Assembly (NCBI GenBank): GCA_918797485.1
Contig: CAKKNE010000006.1
Coordinates: 1,302,001-1,366,000 of the forward strand
Source: Pelagomonas calceolata
Lineage: Eukaryota > Sar > Pelagophyceae > Pelagomonadales > Pelagomonadaceae
Direction of reading: 5' to 3'
Length of the DNA: 64,000 bases
The notes under the pieces were generated by a model, which was given only the letters and a program-made list of their open reading frames with translations, searched no databases and had not been told where the DNA came from. Both the position numbers and the translations under genes were made by a program. Position 1 is the stretch's first letter. Each line of letters starts with the position of its first letter. Below, one piece after another: positions 36,901-46,525 of the stretch.

Positions 36901-39622
36901 CGAGCTCCGCCCTTAGTAAACGTCTTTTGTCGTCGTTCGCGTCCTTGATCAACCCTTGCGGTTTTGGTTCGGGGAGGAACTCCCTCGTGTCGATGTCTGC
37001 ATCTGGTAAAAAAGCGTCGCCTTCCTTTCCAGCGGCACTTATGAGCGACGCGAGCGCCGCCGCGAGGCCTCCCCTATCAGATAAAGCGTCATACAGCACT
37101 TCAAACGACGCCGAGGCCTCCTCCGTGGACTTGGCGTCGAAGTCGCGCTTCCAACTTGCCGATAGCGGGTCGTACGACTCAAGCGCCTGCCTGAGCACGG
37201 CCAACGCGCGACACGCGAGGCGCCACCTTTCCTCCTTGAATCGAAATGCTAAGATTTGGCCGTCGTCCCGCGCCGCACATCTCAACAGAATATCTCTCGC
37301 CGCAAAGCGTACTGAAGATCGTCTAGAAGAGTCGTCCAGGGCGTCGCCCAACGTGTGGACGAGCCTTAAATAACCTTCGGAGCCCGAGAAGGTCCTCAAG
37401 CGCGTTTCAACAGCAAGACAGTCCCTTTCGACAACTCCAGGCTTCGCCACACTCGAGAGCTGTTGCGCGAGGCAGTTGTCCCGGAGCGGGTCCTTCGGAG
37501 CCCTCTGCACCTGGCCCGGGAAGAGCTGCGTCGGTGGTAGGGGCGGCGCGTTCGGCACGAGGCGCCGCGGTAACCTTAACTGTGATGGCGGTGCGCTCAA
37601 TTGACCGGAAGAAGACGTCAGCGACGCCTTCTGGACGAGCTGGGCGATCGAGGTGCGCGCGTCGTCGTCTGAACTTGCGCATGAAGCGATCAGCGCGAAC
37701 AGAGCACCCTTCAGGTCCGGCGCGACGGCGTCGCCGTCCCTACAGACTAACCGTAAAGCAGACGCAGCGAGGCGACTGGGCGCGTTGCTCTCGTTGCTAC
37801 AAGCCGCGCAGACGCGCCTCGCATGCGCTGGTGTTTTCATGCACGCCGTCAAGACGTCCGCGACCGCAGCTAGCGCCTCGGCGTCGGCACCGCCCAACCA
37901 CAGAGGTTCCCGCTGGGGCGGCGGCGCCGCGACGTAAATAGAAGAAGGTGTTGTGGTCGCTAATTGCGTCTCGAGCTCCGCGGCTCTAAGGACTTCGCCG
38001 TACCTGTCAATTAACGCCGAGAAGTGGCGCAGGCCATAGCCCGGCGGCGGCGCGGCCCCATCCAAGAACAACCCATCGCGCAGGTCGGAGTCCTCTTCAT
38101 CCGATCTCAGAAAGTCCGCTACTGCAGTTGCACATTTTTCAGAACCGCGCGCGATGGACGCTAGTAATCGTAGATACGGTGCCCTACAAGCATCGCCGTG
38201 CCGCGCGGCGTCGCCGGCCCGTAGCGTGAGATGCGCTAAAGCGGCACTTGGCGCCTCCTCGTCCATATCCTCCGAACTAAAAAATCGATCACACACTTGC
38301 GGGTATCTACCACATAAGACACGGATCAACTCCAGCACGTCTTCCAGCGAGTCGCCGTACTGGGACGAGGGCTCCGGCAGCGCGTCGACCTCGAGAGCAG
38401 CCTCGACAACAGCTACAATAACCTCCGTAAAGGCCGCCAAGTAAGTAGTAGGTGGTCTATGACCATCTCGTAAATCGCCCCGCAACAACCCGTGCGTCCG
38501 CGTGAGGAACTGGCACACGCCTCCTTCGAACGCGTCCTGGAGAGCACTTCGTACGGCTTCTTCGATATCCGACGTGGCGTCGGCCCAGCGGTTTGGTCGT
38601 GCTAACAGAGCTGCGGCCAAATTAGCTGATGCTTTGGCACCTCGCGCTTCATTTCCGAGAGTCGAGGGCCATTGTTGGATGGCGCTCCTCAGTGCCGCCG
38701 CATTCGCCGCCAACTTGTTAGACGTACGGTCGTCGTCATTGGACGCGCCGTATCTTAATAAAGAGTCGTCCCTGGTCGCGCCGTTGCGGTCGCGTAGCTT
38801 CGCGCCGGCGTCGAGCGCTCCCAGAGCACCCAATAGCAAGACGTCTCTGCAAGCTCGCAATCGCGACGCGTGCGGCGCGAGCTGCCCGACCTGCTGGGGT
38901 CTACAAGCGTCATCTAATAATCGGGAGACGTCTCGCGTCGTCTCCAACAACTCCTTAGCCTCATTAGCTTCGAGCTGGGTCTCGTAGAAGCCGTAGTAGT
39001 GCGCCTCGCTCACGAGCGAGGCAAACTCGCCCGCTCTCGCTGCCCGGTCGACGGGGTGGGCCCAACTGGACGACGCTAGTCTTTTGACCGCGGCGAGCAG
39101 ACAGCCGGCCAGGTTTTGTTTGGCCAGCGCACAGACGGCTTGTTGTAATGAGTGTTGTGCATTGTGAGGCAGATTGTCATCTAACGCACCTCGTACGACC
39201 TCGCCCAGCGCTCTCAGGGAACAAGCGGCCTCGAAGTAGAACAACTGGCGCGCAGCGCCGCCGATGTCGTCGTCGAAGGCTTCTGCCCTTCCAGTCATGC
39301 CCGCCAGGTCGCGGCGGTGCTGCCGCTCCGTGACGCGCGCGACGAAATCCAAAGCAAGTTCTTCGTCCAACTGGAGCTCGTCGGACAACGCTGCGACGAG
39401 CCGCGCCGTGCGCGGCTGCAGCGCCTGCTCCTTGCCCCGCAGCATCAGTGGTTGCGAGGCCGCGAGCTTCTGCCGCTTGGACGCGTCCGGCGGCGGCTGT
39501 TCTAAACACTTGGCCAGGTCCGCGAGCTGCGGCGACTGGAGGTAGCGGACGACGTCCGGCGCGGCCTCGCGGCCCGACGCCAGCGTCGAGACGCCCTCGA
39601 GGACGGCGAAGGAGGTGTCCAT
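33935..39622 (-). CDS. Nup205/Nup192-like inner-ring nucleoporin
   Basis: 1895 residues, almost wholly alpha-helical with Ala/Leu/Arg-rich solenoid repeats. That length is typical of the Nup192/Nup205 family. The N-terminus carries the recognisable stretch LQLDEELALDFVARVTE followed by QLFYFEAACSLRALGEVVRGAL, which corresponds to the Nup192 N-terminal helices. Such proteins form the inner ring of the nuclear pore with Nup93 and Nup155-type partners. No FG repeats or membrane segment are seen. The C-terminal half is divergent, so the family call rests mainly on the first ~150 residues, length and fold; another large helical-repeat protein is possible. Two copies of the CTAGCG motif lie about 200 bp upstream. 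Confidence 0.6.
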   Translation of the reverse strand: MDTSFAVLEGVSTLASGREAAPDVVRYLQSPQLADLAKCLEQPPPDASKRQKLAASQPLMLRGKEQALQPRTARLVAALSDELQLDEELALDFVARVTERQHRRDLAGMTGRAEAFDDDIGGAARQLFYFEAACSLRALGEVVRGALDDNLPHNAQHSLQQAVCALAKQNLAGCLLAAVKRLASSSWAHPVDRAARAGEFASLVSEAHYYGFYETQLEANEAKELLETTRDVSRLLDDACRPQQVGQLAPHASRLRACRDVLLLGALGALDAGAKLRDRNGATRDDSLLRYGASNDDDRTSNKLAANAAALRSAIQQWPSTLGNEARGAKASANLAAALLARPNRWADATSDIEEAVRSALQDAFEGGVCQFLTRTHGLLRGDLRDGHRPPTTYLAAFTEVIVAVVEAALEVDALPEPSSQYGDSLEDVLELIRVLCGRYPQVCDRFFSSEDMDEEAPSAALAHLTLRAGDAARHGDACRAPYLRLLASIARGSEKCATAVADFLRSDEEDSDLRDGLFLDGAAPPPGYGLRHFSALIDRYGEVLRAAELETQLATTTPSSIYVAAPPPQREPLWLGGADAEALAAVADVLTACMKTPAHARRVCAACSNESNAPSRLAASALRLVCRDGDAVAPDLKGALFALIASCASSDDDARTSIAQLVQKASLTSSSGQLSAPPSQLRLPRRLVPNAPPLPPTQLFPGQVQRAPKDPLRDNCLAQQLSSVAKPGVVERDCLAVETRLRTFSGSEGYLRLVHTLGDALDDSSRRSSVRFAARDILLRCAARDDGQILAFRFKEERWRLACRALAVLRQALESYDPLSASWKRDFDAKSTEEASASFEVLYDALSDRGGLAAALASLISAAGKEGDAFLPDADIDTREFLPEPKPQGLIKDANDDKRRLLRAELDVASVERARRSGLGGAGVAWWRRRCERASLDLLEAVASKEAIFIKACRSASDSPAQRALVKAARGPPRRLGDLLLASRTPAVQQQPSTGGSFLRNDFGSQLDGWHDDDLVSLPFFEAPLASLLPELAKRAQPGDALTAGPSIRLLGALAGAALDGGRFLAALAAAEDKGADARSKFAARVAACTDRTMIDEDGVDTADADGLPILKPAGDAGHAALDLLVEPRARHLAGWLLDGGSLEAAVDVAFRSASALENGGDLGTAERALRLVAELATSHRSCVDCVCRDDALVDLVTMVREACSTSTISVPTARCLASALECLAVCTHTAKLPDGVQDQARGRCRNAVDAFLRVDVLQAVFGAAFKLESVASSDAIPEEARKCVENAPPQPSSVLYENYDLVDETKLDDPQVKQWAKHANQAQRAVTAAARLADAAQRFAAVCAGYAFESAALEASSTDQNMAFRTDDDQQSDALALLNEPYGDLAGLSRPRRALAEVRDAAARALTENQSSDARPAEALARCAADAAANLRSLDKLQRSVTVGGARQLALALDRPQRSTSEALRGHLYAALAHTLARARHRDPQTSMEASDAVGERAWGRVCADAATAATPWVRLAARAALCEGAPEDGGRGRGARAALAADALTHGGFRGSGGEGPLVDAAALEASCAALLKLCRTRDAAARVADAGSVDALAAAGAFAPPDIDGGGLRSGLLALELVRVLLRRLPAHQRLRSSAQKHCCARAADVGRRSLAQALLAVEAPPRDLGHLRGRAALVGVIAELAKGEPAANGASPSYVPLADKSSDVVACHARCWRLLAALASENEPERAGWWLACLPSNARERKDALSNVFDDAKRAAHSALWVRLADFAKNAAAAGAPAVDVEVLAASTRRGADGSGAAAAFALEAGLVALKDALRSPTDAATASAALRCAPLLRDTFRNVPVLRDADPDGLLARLVRVVGDALDRVEKESKQPKEQPTLRLMSGAASVMA

Positions 39623-40047
39623 GGCTTGCTTGGTTGCGCGTCGCCGGCGTCGCGCGCGCGGTGGTTTGGACTGCTGTCCGCTTTCTCAGCCGTGCGGGCG
39701 AGCTGCTGCTTGAAACCGCGTCGGCGGCTGGAGGGCTCAAGGAGGAGTCCCCACAAAAGCGAACGCAATGGTCCAGTCCACGTAGGCTGAGCAAAGCCCC
39801 TCGCGATATGAGCCCGCCTGCTTGCTAGTGTCTTACCGCTAGCTGATTGCTAGTGTCTTACACCGCTAGCTCGCATTGTCGCGGCGCTGTGGCGTTTAAG
39901 GCTGCCCTTCACGGTCTGACGGCACGGAGGACGGCCGAAACCGGTTCCCGAGTCGCCGCATCGGCGTACGGCTAGCCTCGGGCCGTAGCCTCTGGGTACG
40001 GAACCGGTCATCAGGGCCCAGGCAGCGCTGCCCCACGGACCAGCACC
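39623..40047 (-). promoter_or_regulatory. 425-bp divergent region with two tandem CTAGCG motifs (39823-39870)
   Basis: Copies at 39823-39843 and 39848-39870 read tgctagtgtcttac then cgctagc on the plus strand. Both are therefore oriented like the Nup205-like gene to the left. They stand head-to-tail with a 4-bp spacer. Further right there is an imperfect inverted word pair (aaccggttcccgag, 39939 / ggaaccggtc, 39999). Confidence 0.5.
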
Positions 40048-41757
40048 ATGGCCAGCGGCGGCCAGTGGACGCCCAGGGCCGCGGCCCGCGAATTACAGCT
40101 GCCGCCGGCGGCCGACGAGGCCCTCGTCAAGAAGCGCTACCGCGAGCTCGCGAAGCAACTCCATCCGGATAGAAACAAGGGCAACGAGGCCGCCGCCACC
40201 GAGGCCTTCCAGCGTTTGTCTGGTGCCTACGACCGGCTGAGCGCTGATTTCGGGCGCGCGGCGCAGGACGCGGCGGCGATCGCGCGGCACCGGGCCGCGG
40301 CGGCGGCCGCGCGGCGCCAGGCGGACTGGGAAAGAGCCATGGGCGGCCCGGCCGTCCAGCAACCATCAAACCCGGGGCCGCGCGCGCGTAGAAAAGCGGA
40401 GGCCGCCGCCGCGCCGCCGCCGCCGAAGCCCGCGAAGCCGGCGAAGCCGCGCCGCGCGCGCCGCCCCGGCGAGAAGCCCGACATTCCGACGCGGACGTCG
40501 CTCGACGAAGAAAAAGCGCGCAAGGCCGCCGTGGCCAAGAGTCGGGACGAGGCCGACCGCCTGCGCAAGGCGAAGAAGGTCCTCCACGAGAAGAAGCGCG
40601 AGGAGCGTCGCGAGGCCAAGGCCGCGGCCATGAGGCAGGCCGCGGCCGAGGCTTCTATCCGTGAAGCCCAAGAGCGCGACGCCAAGCTCGCGGCGGCCGT
40701 GGCGGCGGCGGCGGCCGCGCGGCTGCGCGAGACGTCGGCCAAGGAGGCGTCGGCGCGCGTGCGCGCGCAGAAAGTGCATAGAGACGCGGCGACGGCATTG
40801 AGAAGGCGGGCCGACGCGGAATTCGTCGAGAAATTGCGCGCCAAGACGGAAGCGACCAAACAAGCGGGCATACAGAAGCGGCGCGAGGAGACGGAGCGCG
40901 TCGCGCGTCGGTTGCGGCGGCAGGAGGAGGAATTACAAAGGGAGCGCGCGCGGGAGCGGGAGGAGGCGCGGCGCCGCGCGCGGGAATTTATTATAGCGGA
41001 GCGCGAGCGCATGGAGCGCTTCAAGGAGGAGCAAGCTAAACGCTTCAAGGAGGAGCTCGAAGAGGCGCGGTCGGCGTCGCGCGAGCGCCTCGCGGGGCTG
41101 GAAAAGACGCACGCCGAGCGCCTAAAGATGGCGACAGAGGACGAGCTGGCCCGTTTGATGCGCCGGCGCGACGCGATCGACGCGCGGCGCGCCGCCGACG
41201 CGGCGGCAAACGCCGCGCGGGCCGCGGCGTACCTCGCCGCGAGCCGCGCGCGGGACGCGGCGCTCGCCGCGCTGGCCATGCCGCCGCCGCCGCCGCCCGC
41301 GCGCCTCGCCGTCGCGGGCCGCGTCGCGTCGGAGGCCGTGGCGCGCGCCGTCGCCGACGGGCTCGAGGGGCTCGACGTCGAGCCCGCCGTCCGCGGCGTC
41401 GTCGTGGCCCTCGTGGACTCCGCCGTGGAAGCTGCTGCGGCGTTGAACGCCGTCGACGCCACCACCGAGGCCATTCCTGTGGAAGCCGCTACGAGCGCAC
41501 CGCCGATCGAAGTCACTGGGCCTAGTCGCCTCCCGTCGGTGGATTCCGAGGCCGCCGAGGCTATCGAAGCTAATGCCGCGCCCGAGTCGCCGAGTTCTCT
41601 CGCCGCCGAGGCGGCAGCGTTCCGCGCGAAGCGCAAGTCCCTCAGCGCCCAGCCGGTGTCGTCGACGTCGCTCGCGGCCGCGAAGCGCAAGGCAGCCATC
41701 TCGCGGAAAATCCAGGAGAAGCTCGCGGCGCGGCGCGGCCGCCCGGAGCCGCTGTGA
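40048..41757 (+). CDS. J-domain protein with long coiled coil
   Basis: 569 residues. Residues 8-68 form a J domain (ARELQLPPAADEALVKKRYRELAKQLHPDRNKG...AFQRLSGAYDRL) with the HPD tripeptide that stimulates Hsp70 ATPase. A basic Pro/Lys/Arg linker (about 110-150) precedes ~220 residues of Ala/Arg/Glu/Lys-rich coiled coil (KRREETERVARRLRRQEEELQRERAR and similar). There is a PPPPPP break, then a second helical segment and a basic C-terminus. No Gly/Phe or zinc-finger regions are present, so it is a type III (DNAJC) protein, probably a scaffold co-chaperone. High GC produces a 490-codon antisense frame that is not a gene. Confidence 0.85.
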   Translation: MASGGQWTPRAAARELQLPPAADEALVKKRYRELAKQLHPDRNKGNEAAATEAFQRLSGAYDRLSADFGRAAQDAAAIARHRAAAAAARRQADWERAMGGPAVQQPSNPGPRARRKAEAAAAPPPPKPAKPAKPRRARRPGEKPDIPTRTSLDEEKARKAAVAKSRDEADRLRKAKKVLHEKKREERREAKAAAMRQAAAEASIREAQERDAKLAAAVAAAAAARLRETSAKEASARVRAQKVHRDAATALRRRADAEFVEKLRAKTEATKQAGIQKRREETERVARRLRRQEEELQRERAREREEARRRAREFIIAERERMERFKEEQAKRFKEELEEARSASRERLAGLEKTHAERLKMATEDELARLMRRRDAIDARRAADAAANAARAAAYLAASRARDAALAALAMPPPPPPARLAVAGRVASEAVARAVADGLEGLDVEPAVRGVVVALVDSAVEAAAALNAVDATTEAIPVEAATSAPPIEVTGPSRLPSVDSEAAEAIEANAAPESPSSLAAEAAAFRAKRKSLSAQPVSSTSLAAAKRKAAISRKIQEKLAARRGRPEPL

Positions 41758-41897
41758 GTGTGTAACTGTGGTCGTACGATTCAGATTTTCAGTAGTTACG
41801 CGGGGAGGGACACAGTTGACGAATGGGGGGGAGGGCGCTCTGGCGGCGCCGCCCGGGGGAACTTCTTGACGGGCGGGGCGCGCCGGCGCGACGGGGC

Positions 41898-44468
41898 TCA
41901 GCGGCGCACGAAGAGCGCGGGGTTCGCGGGCAGCGTCGCCGGCGGCGTCTCGAGGTCGATGTCCTTGACGTAGACCTCGGGCGCGATGCGCTCGGTCTGG
42001 TAGGCCTCGCGGTACTTGGAGACGATGTAGGCACCCGTGGCAGCGCCTAGCAATGAGGCGCCGGCGACGATGGCTGCGACGATCGGCAGCCCCGCGGTCT
42101 TCGGCTCGGCGTCGCTGTCGGCGGACGTCTCTTGGTCCTCCTCGACGGGGTCGGCTTCGATAGTAGCGCCCTTGAGGAAATTGAAGGTGGCTCCGATATC
42201 GACGCTTGCGTCAGCGAACAACGGCTCGGCCTGGAGGATCTCGAGGAAGTAAGCGTCCGCCGTGGCCGTGGCGAGCGACGTAGTGACCGAGTCGAGATAG
42301 TCCTTTTCGAAGGCCTCGACGGAGCCCAGCTCGTCGGTGACGATCTTGGTGATCGTGAGCGTGTATTCGACGATGGCCGAGGTCGAGTCAGAAGTAGCGA
42401 GGCGCCGGCGCTCCGTGGCCTTGGCGTGAAGCTCCGTGATCTGATCCGTGGAAACGACGTCGTCGACGGCCGCGACGATGGCCTTCTTGAACTGGCTCTG
42501 CGCGCCCGCGTCGGCGTTGAACGCATCTGCATCGACCCCGTCCAAAACAACAGCGGCCTGGATAGAAACCTCGACGAGCTGCCCCGGCGTCGAGCGCGTG
42601 TCGATATACACGATGGAAATGCCGTCCAAGGCTTCCGGAGACACGCCGGCGAGCAGTAAGCGGAAATAGAGGCTGCCGCTGGCCACGTCGTCCTCGAGCG
42701 CCAGGACGATGTCGTTCGCGGCCTCCTCGCCGCAGCCAGACACCTCCACGGAATAGACCGCGGATCCCTCGTCGTCGCGGGCGACGCTCGTGACACGGAC
42801 CTGAGACTCATCAACAGTGCCGACCGCTTCCGCTACGACCGTGACAATGGCGGCGGTGGTAGCGTCGCTGATCGGGAGGCCCGTCAGAGCCAGAGTAGCA
42901 TCGACCGCGGCATCGCCTTCCACGCAATGAGTGGGCGACGTCGTGCCGAGGTCCAGCACCGTCTCGTCCTCGCCGGCGGCGTCCATGGTCATGGGCATGG
43001 AGGTGCGCTCCGCCAGCACCCGGCGGCCCGTGGCCACGTGGTGATACGCGACCGCCATCACAAGCGAGATCGACGCGGTTTCGCCCTCGGCAGGTCTCAG
43101 CTCGGGATCAATGAAGAACGTCAGGTAGTCGACGTAGTCGTCCGTGAGGTCCCCGTCGAGGTGGGCGTCGTTGAAAAACGCACCCGCGTAGGCTTCATCA
43201 GTAGAAGAGGAACCGTGCGAGCGGCCGGCCACGAGGACCGTAGAAACACCTTTGTCGTTGTTCGTGAGCGTAGCGGACTCGATGAAGGCGACGTAGTCAT
43301 CGGCGTCCTGCTTGGTGGAGTTGACCTTGATGCAGACGCGGCCGTTGGCGGCCAGCGATTCAGAGGCACTGACGTGCTCGTCGACATTGCAGGGCGTCGC
43401 CAGTTCGTTCGCCAGCTCGACGCGCCACGCGGCGACGCCAAGATCGAGATCCTCTTGAACCTCATTGATATCGTTGCTGTCATGCGTCGCATTAAGCACT
43501 ACCTTATCGACCACGTCTACGGTGTACGTGATCAAGTGGTTGGAGGACGCGAGCTCGCCGGCGCCGACGGGACCCACGCCCACCGTGACGGGTAACGAGA
43601 GCTTGACTTCCGTGCTCGTGGGCAAGGTAGTTTGGTCGGGGCATTGAGTCTGGAGTAGCTCCGGATCGATAGTGGCCGAAAACGTGGAGACCTGCTCACA
43701 CGACGGGGTCTGGCAATGGGCGTGGTCGAGCTGGAAAGGGACGCACTCCACGGCGACGGACACGATGCTCGTCTGGGCATCTTGCGAGGACGTAGTAGTA
43801 ATGGCCATCTTCAGTTCGACGAGCCCTGAGGGGAGGAAGATCGAGGACGCGTTGATCGAGGACTTGATGCCGCCGCCGAGCTGAAAGGCCGAGGGGCACG
43901 TGGCGTCGCCGAAGCACGAGTGGTTCTGGGTCGTGGCCAAGTTGTAGTCGCCGTCGTACGGAATCCTGCGCACGGCGCGAGCATCGTCACGGCGCGAGCA
44001 TCGTCTCAAGATTGCTCATGTGCTGCGCATGTGCTGCCATATGGTGGTGGGCTCTCCGGGGCAGCCCGCGGGCAAGCCGCGCGTCGCAGGGCCCACGGCC
44101 AAGCGCCGTGGCGTTGTCCGGTCCACTCGTAGGCCGGAGCGCAGCCGATGCGCAGCGCTGGCGGCTCCAGACTTGCTCAGTTTGCTCCAGATCGGGTTTT
44201 TTGAAGGCACGTTGAGTTTCGACGCCGTTTGCGCGCCAGCCCGGCACGGTCGGCGCGGCCGTCGGCGCCGCGGACGGCGACGCGCCCGGTGGCGGTGGCG
44301 GTGGGGCCCTGCGGGGACGCGGTGAGCGGCGCGGTGCGCGGCGCGCGACGCGCGGCCGACGTAGACGCGACGCGCGGCCGAAGTAGACGCCGGGGCGCAC
44401 AGATCGTCTCCAGCGGCGCCGTGCAGGGCGAGCGCGAGCGCCGTGATAAGGACTTGTTTCTTGATCAT
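41898..44468 (-). CDS. Secreted type I single-pass membrane protein; signal exon proposed upstream
   Basis: The main exon is 43965-41898. I propose exon 1 at 44468-44401: MIKKQVLITALALALHGAAGDD is an excellent signal peptide. Splicing GT at 44400 to AG at 43966 (435 nt, acceptor gccgtgcgcag) gives ...GDDLIPYDGDYNLATT in frame. The unspliced start at 44009 (MRRCSRRDDARAVR) lacks any signal peptide although the rest is clearly extracellular: many DxxT-type strands, Cys pairs, NSTKQ/NATHD sequons, and two related ~150-residue blocks with TERRRLA...IVEYTLTITK. A C-terminal membrane helix (GLPIVAAIVAGASLLGAATGAYIV) and a ~35-residue tail follow. No family is recognised. The exact donor is uncertain. 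Confidence 0.7.
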
Positions 44469-44821
44469 CTTGGGAGACGACTTGTTTTTTGCCTGTGTAC
44501 GAGCATCGTTTGGCGCCGCGCTTGCTCTTGCGCGCGTTCGACAGTGTGTTAGAGGCGAGGGGGCTGCGATGCGGGGCGCGCGCAGCATTTTCTACGCTGG
44601 CTTCGCGCAATTTGGCGTGGTGGTCTTCTCTAACGATTGAGATCTCCGAAGTGAACATCTCAGTACCCTCGATTTTTTCGGAGGTAGTTCTCGCTCGCAC
44701 ACGCCAAGAGGTCCTCCCGGGACACTTTGAGAGCGATATGGCGGAGCGAGGGAGCTTTGATACTAGCCCAACCTACTAGCCCACCGCGGGATTCTTCTTA
44801 CAATTCTTAGCACATCCTAGC
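44469..44821 (-). other. 353-bp promoter region of the type I membrane protein gene
   Basis: No credible gene. It lies between the proposed signal exon and the 3' end of the FN3 gene. It holds a short inverted pair (gagatctccgaag, 44640 / cggaggtagttctc, 44681). Antisense and other-frame ORFs crossing it are Arg/Pro/Ala-rich and have no protein-like features. Confidence 0.4.
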
Positions 44822-46156
44822 CTACGACTCAGACTTCGCGCGCTTGGCCGCCGGCTCGTCGGCGGCGTCGACGTCGACCGCATGCTTCTTCGCCTCCTCG
44901 TCGCGCTCGTCTTGCGTCTGGACTCCAGTGATCTCAACATCGCTCGGCAGCGTCTTGAACCGCGTCGGAGCTGACGCGGGGCCCTCGCCGACGTCGTTGA
45001 CCGACAGGACGTTGACCTCGTACTCGGTGTTCGGGGCCAAACCTCCGACGACACAGCTTTTCACCCTCGCTGAGTCCAGTTGACAAGTCTTTTCGTTGAA
45101 ATTGGCGTCGGTCGTGCAAATGAGTCCGCCGTCGCCGTTGTAGTAGAGGACCGGACCCCCGGGGACGACGCGCATCACGACTTTCATTTTGGCCGGGAAA
45201 AAAACATCGGGAGGGCGCGTGAAATTGACGCGGACCCTATCTTCCCCAATCTCTGTTAGGGTAGGCGCACACGGTGCTTTCGGAAAGTGGTTGGCCAATC
45301 TCACAATCGTCGCATCCCCAAAACCCGACCAGGCTATTCCATTAGATGCCGCCACACTTATGTGGTACTCGACTTCACTGGCGGGTAAAGTCAACCGGAG
45401 GCTGCCTTGTCCGAACTCGTCGGCTTCTTCGCAGGTATTGAGCGGGCTCGACAGTCCCTTAACTAGAACGCCACTGAGGTGTTCCTGCTTTAATTTCATG
45501 TTCAGAACCGTGCCGCGTGTTGGCATACTTTCCGCCCGAACCGTATCGCCTACCTTGGCGCCCGCGGGAATCTGCAACTCCACGACGTAGGGTGAGTTGC
45601 CCTTACCTGGCAGCTCCGCCCTCTTACGCTGGGGCCGTTCGACGCGATAGATAGTTTTTTTTTCGCCCTCCTCGCCCTCCTCGACCTTCACGGAGGCTTT
45701 GGAGCTCAGGGCGGGCAGAGCAAATTCGACATGGACTTGGTCCTTCCCAACAGGCGTCACTTGTGGCGCGCACGGCTTCGCGGGGCGCGCGAGGTGGCAC
45801 GTGTTGCTGTGCGGACTTTCGGGCCCGCAGCCCATCTCGTTCGCGGCCCGATAACAAATCGTCGCGCTGACCTTGCCTTCGCCGAGTCCCTTGTCGACGA
45901 TGATCTTCTCCTTACGACGACCTACTTCCGGCATCTTGTTGGACGCACCGTCTGCAACAAAGCTTTTGGCGGCGGGACAATAGTAGAGTTTGGCGCCGCC
46001 CTCGACGTGGAGGTATATAGCGGCATTCACGGCAGTCTTCGGCGGCACGAATTCCACAACGAGGCCGCGCGCGCCGAACCTGAGCACCGGCGGCTCGGGC
46101 GGTTCTTGGGCCATTGGCTTTTTGGGGAGTGTGACCTGAGCAGCAACTTTGCACAA
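44822..46156 (-). CDS. Fibronectin type III repeat protein, probably nuclear or cytosolic
   Basis: 444 residues, or 430 if the start is Met 46114 (MAQEPPEPPVLRF). At least three FN3-like domains begin EPPEPPVLRFGARGLVVEF, KPCAPQVTPVGKDQVHVEF and KAPCAPTLTEIGEDRVRVNF. They end with the usual Tyr-corner and N-x-x-G-x-G segments (YRAANEMGCGPESP, EYHISVAASNGIAWSGFG, EYEVNVLSVNDVGEGPAS). There is no signal peptide, and the C-terminus ends EEAKKHAVDVDAADEPAAKRAKSES with a possible nuclear-localisation sequence (AAKRAK). FN3 modules mediate protein or chromatin binding; the partner is unknown. A copy of the CTAGCG motif (46286-46310) lies 130 bp upstream of the longer start. Confidence 0.8.
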   Translation of the reverse strand: MCKVAAQVTLPKKPMAQEPPEPPVLRFGARGLVVEFVPPKTAVNAAIYLHVEGGAKLYYCPAAKSFVADGASNKMPEVGRRKEKIIVDKGLGEGKVSATICYRAANEMGCGPESPHSNTCHLARPAKPCAPQVTPVGKDQVHVEFALPALSSKASVKVEEGEEGEKKTIYRVERPQRKRAELPGKGNSPYVVELQIPAGAKVGDTVRAESMPTRGTVLNMKLKQEHLSGVLVKGLSSPLNTCEEADEFGQGSLRLTLPASEVEYHISVAASNGIAWSGFGDATIVRLANHFPKAPCAPTLTEIGEDRVRVNFTRPPDVFFPAKMKVVMRVVPGGPVLYYNGDGGLICTTDANFNEKTCQLDSARVKSCVVGGLAPNTEYEVNVLSVNDVGEGPASAPTRFKTLPSDVEITGVQTQDERDEEAKKHAVDVDAADEPAAKRAKSES

Positions 46157-46525
46157 TGTCGTTGCGGAGCGGGGCTCCTGTCAGAGCTGCGATATGGGCC
46201 CGCAAAAGCGCCGCTGCTTGGCCGGTGCACGGGGGCAGCGCACGTACGCGTTAGCAAGAGAGCAAAAGACGACTTGCCCCAGAGTTGCTAGTGTCTTACA
46301 TGCCGCTAGCGCGATTTCCTAAACGACGGCCAAACTTGAAATACCCGCACGCATCTTCGACGAGTCGGCTGGGACCAGTCGCGCCCGGGTAGCTTTCGTA
46401 TAGCTGCCACCGAATGCGGTCACGTGCGGGTGGCATGTTAGGAAACAAAAGTTCTTAGAAGTGGACCAGGACGTGTCCGAAGTGAGCCGGGAGAATCAGC
46501 CCCCGCCGGCGACCGGAGCCTTGCG
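46157..46525 (-). promoter_or_regulatory. 369-bp gap with CTAGCG motif (46286-46310)
   Basis: The motif reads tgctagtgtcttac then gccgctagc, oriented like the FN3 gene downstream of it on the minus strand. The remaining sequence up to 46525 is the 5' flank of the FN3 gene and the 3' flank of the ClpP-like gene. Nothing else is recognised. Confidence 0.45.

Noticed and set aside
34092-37373. Long plus-strand ORFs (373 and 527 codons) opposite the Nup205-like gene
   Set aside because: Ser/Ala/Arg-rich mirror frames of a GC-rich coding region, with no start context, domains or independent promoter.
40227-41699. 490-codon minus-strand ORF opposite the J-domain gene
   Set aside because: Low-complexity Ala/Arg/Ser shadow of the coiled-coil codons; the sense frame has a clear J domain.
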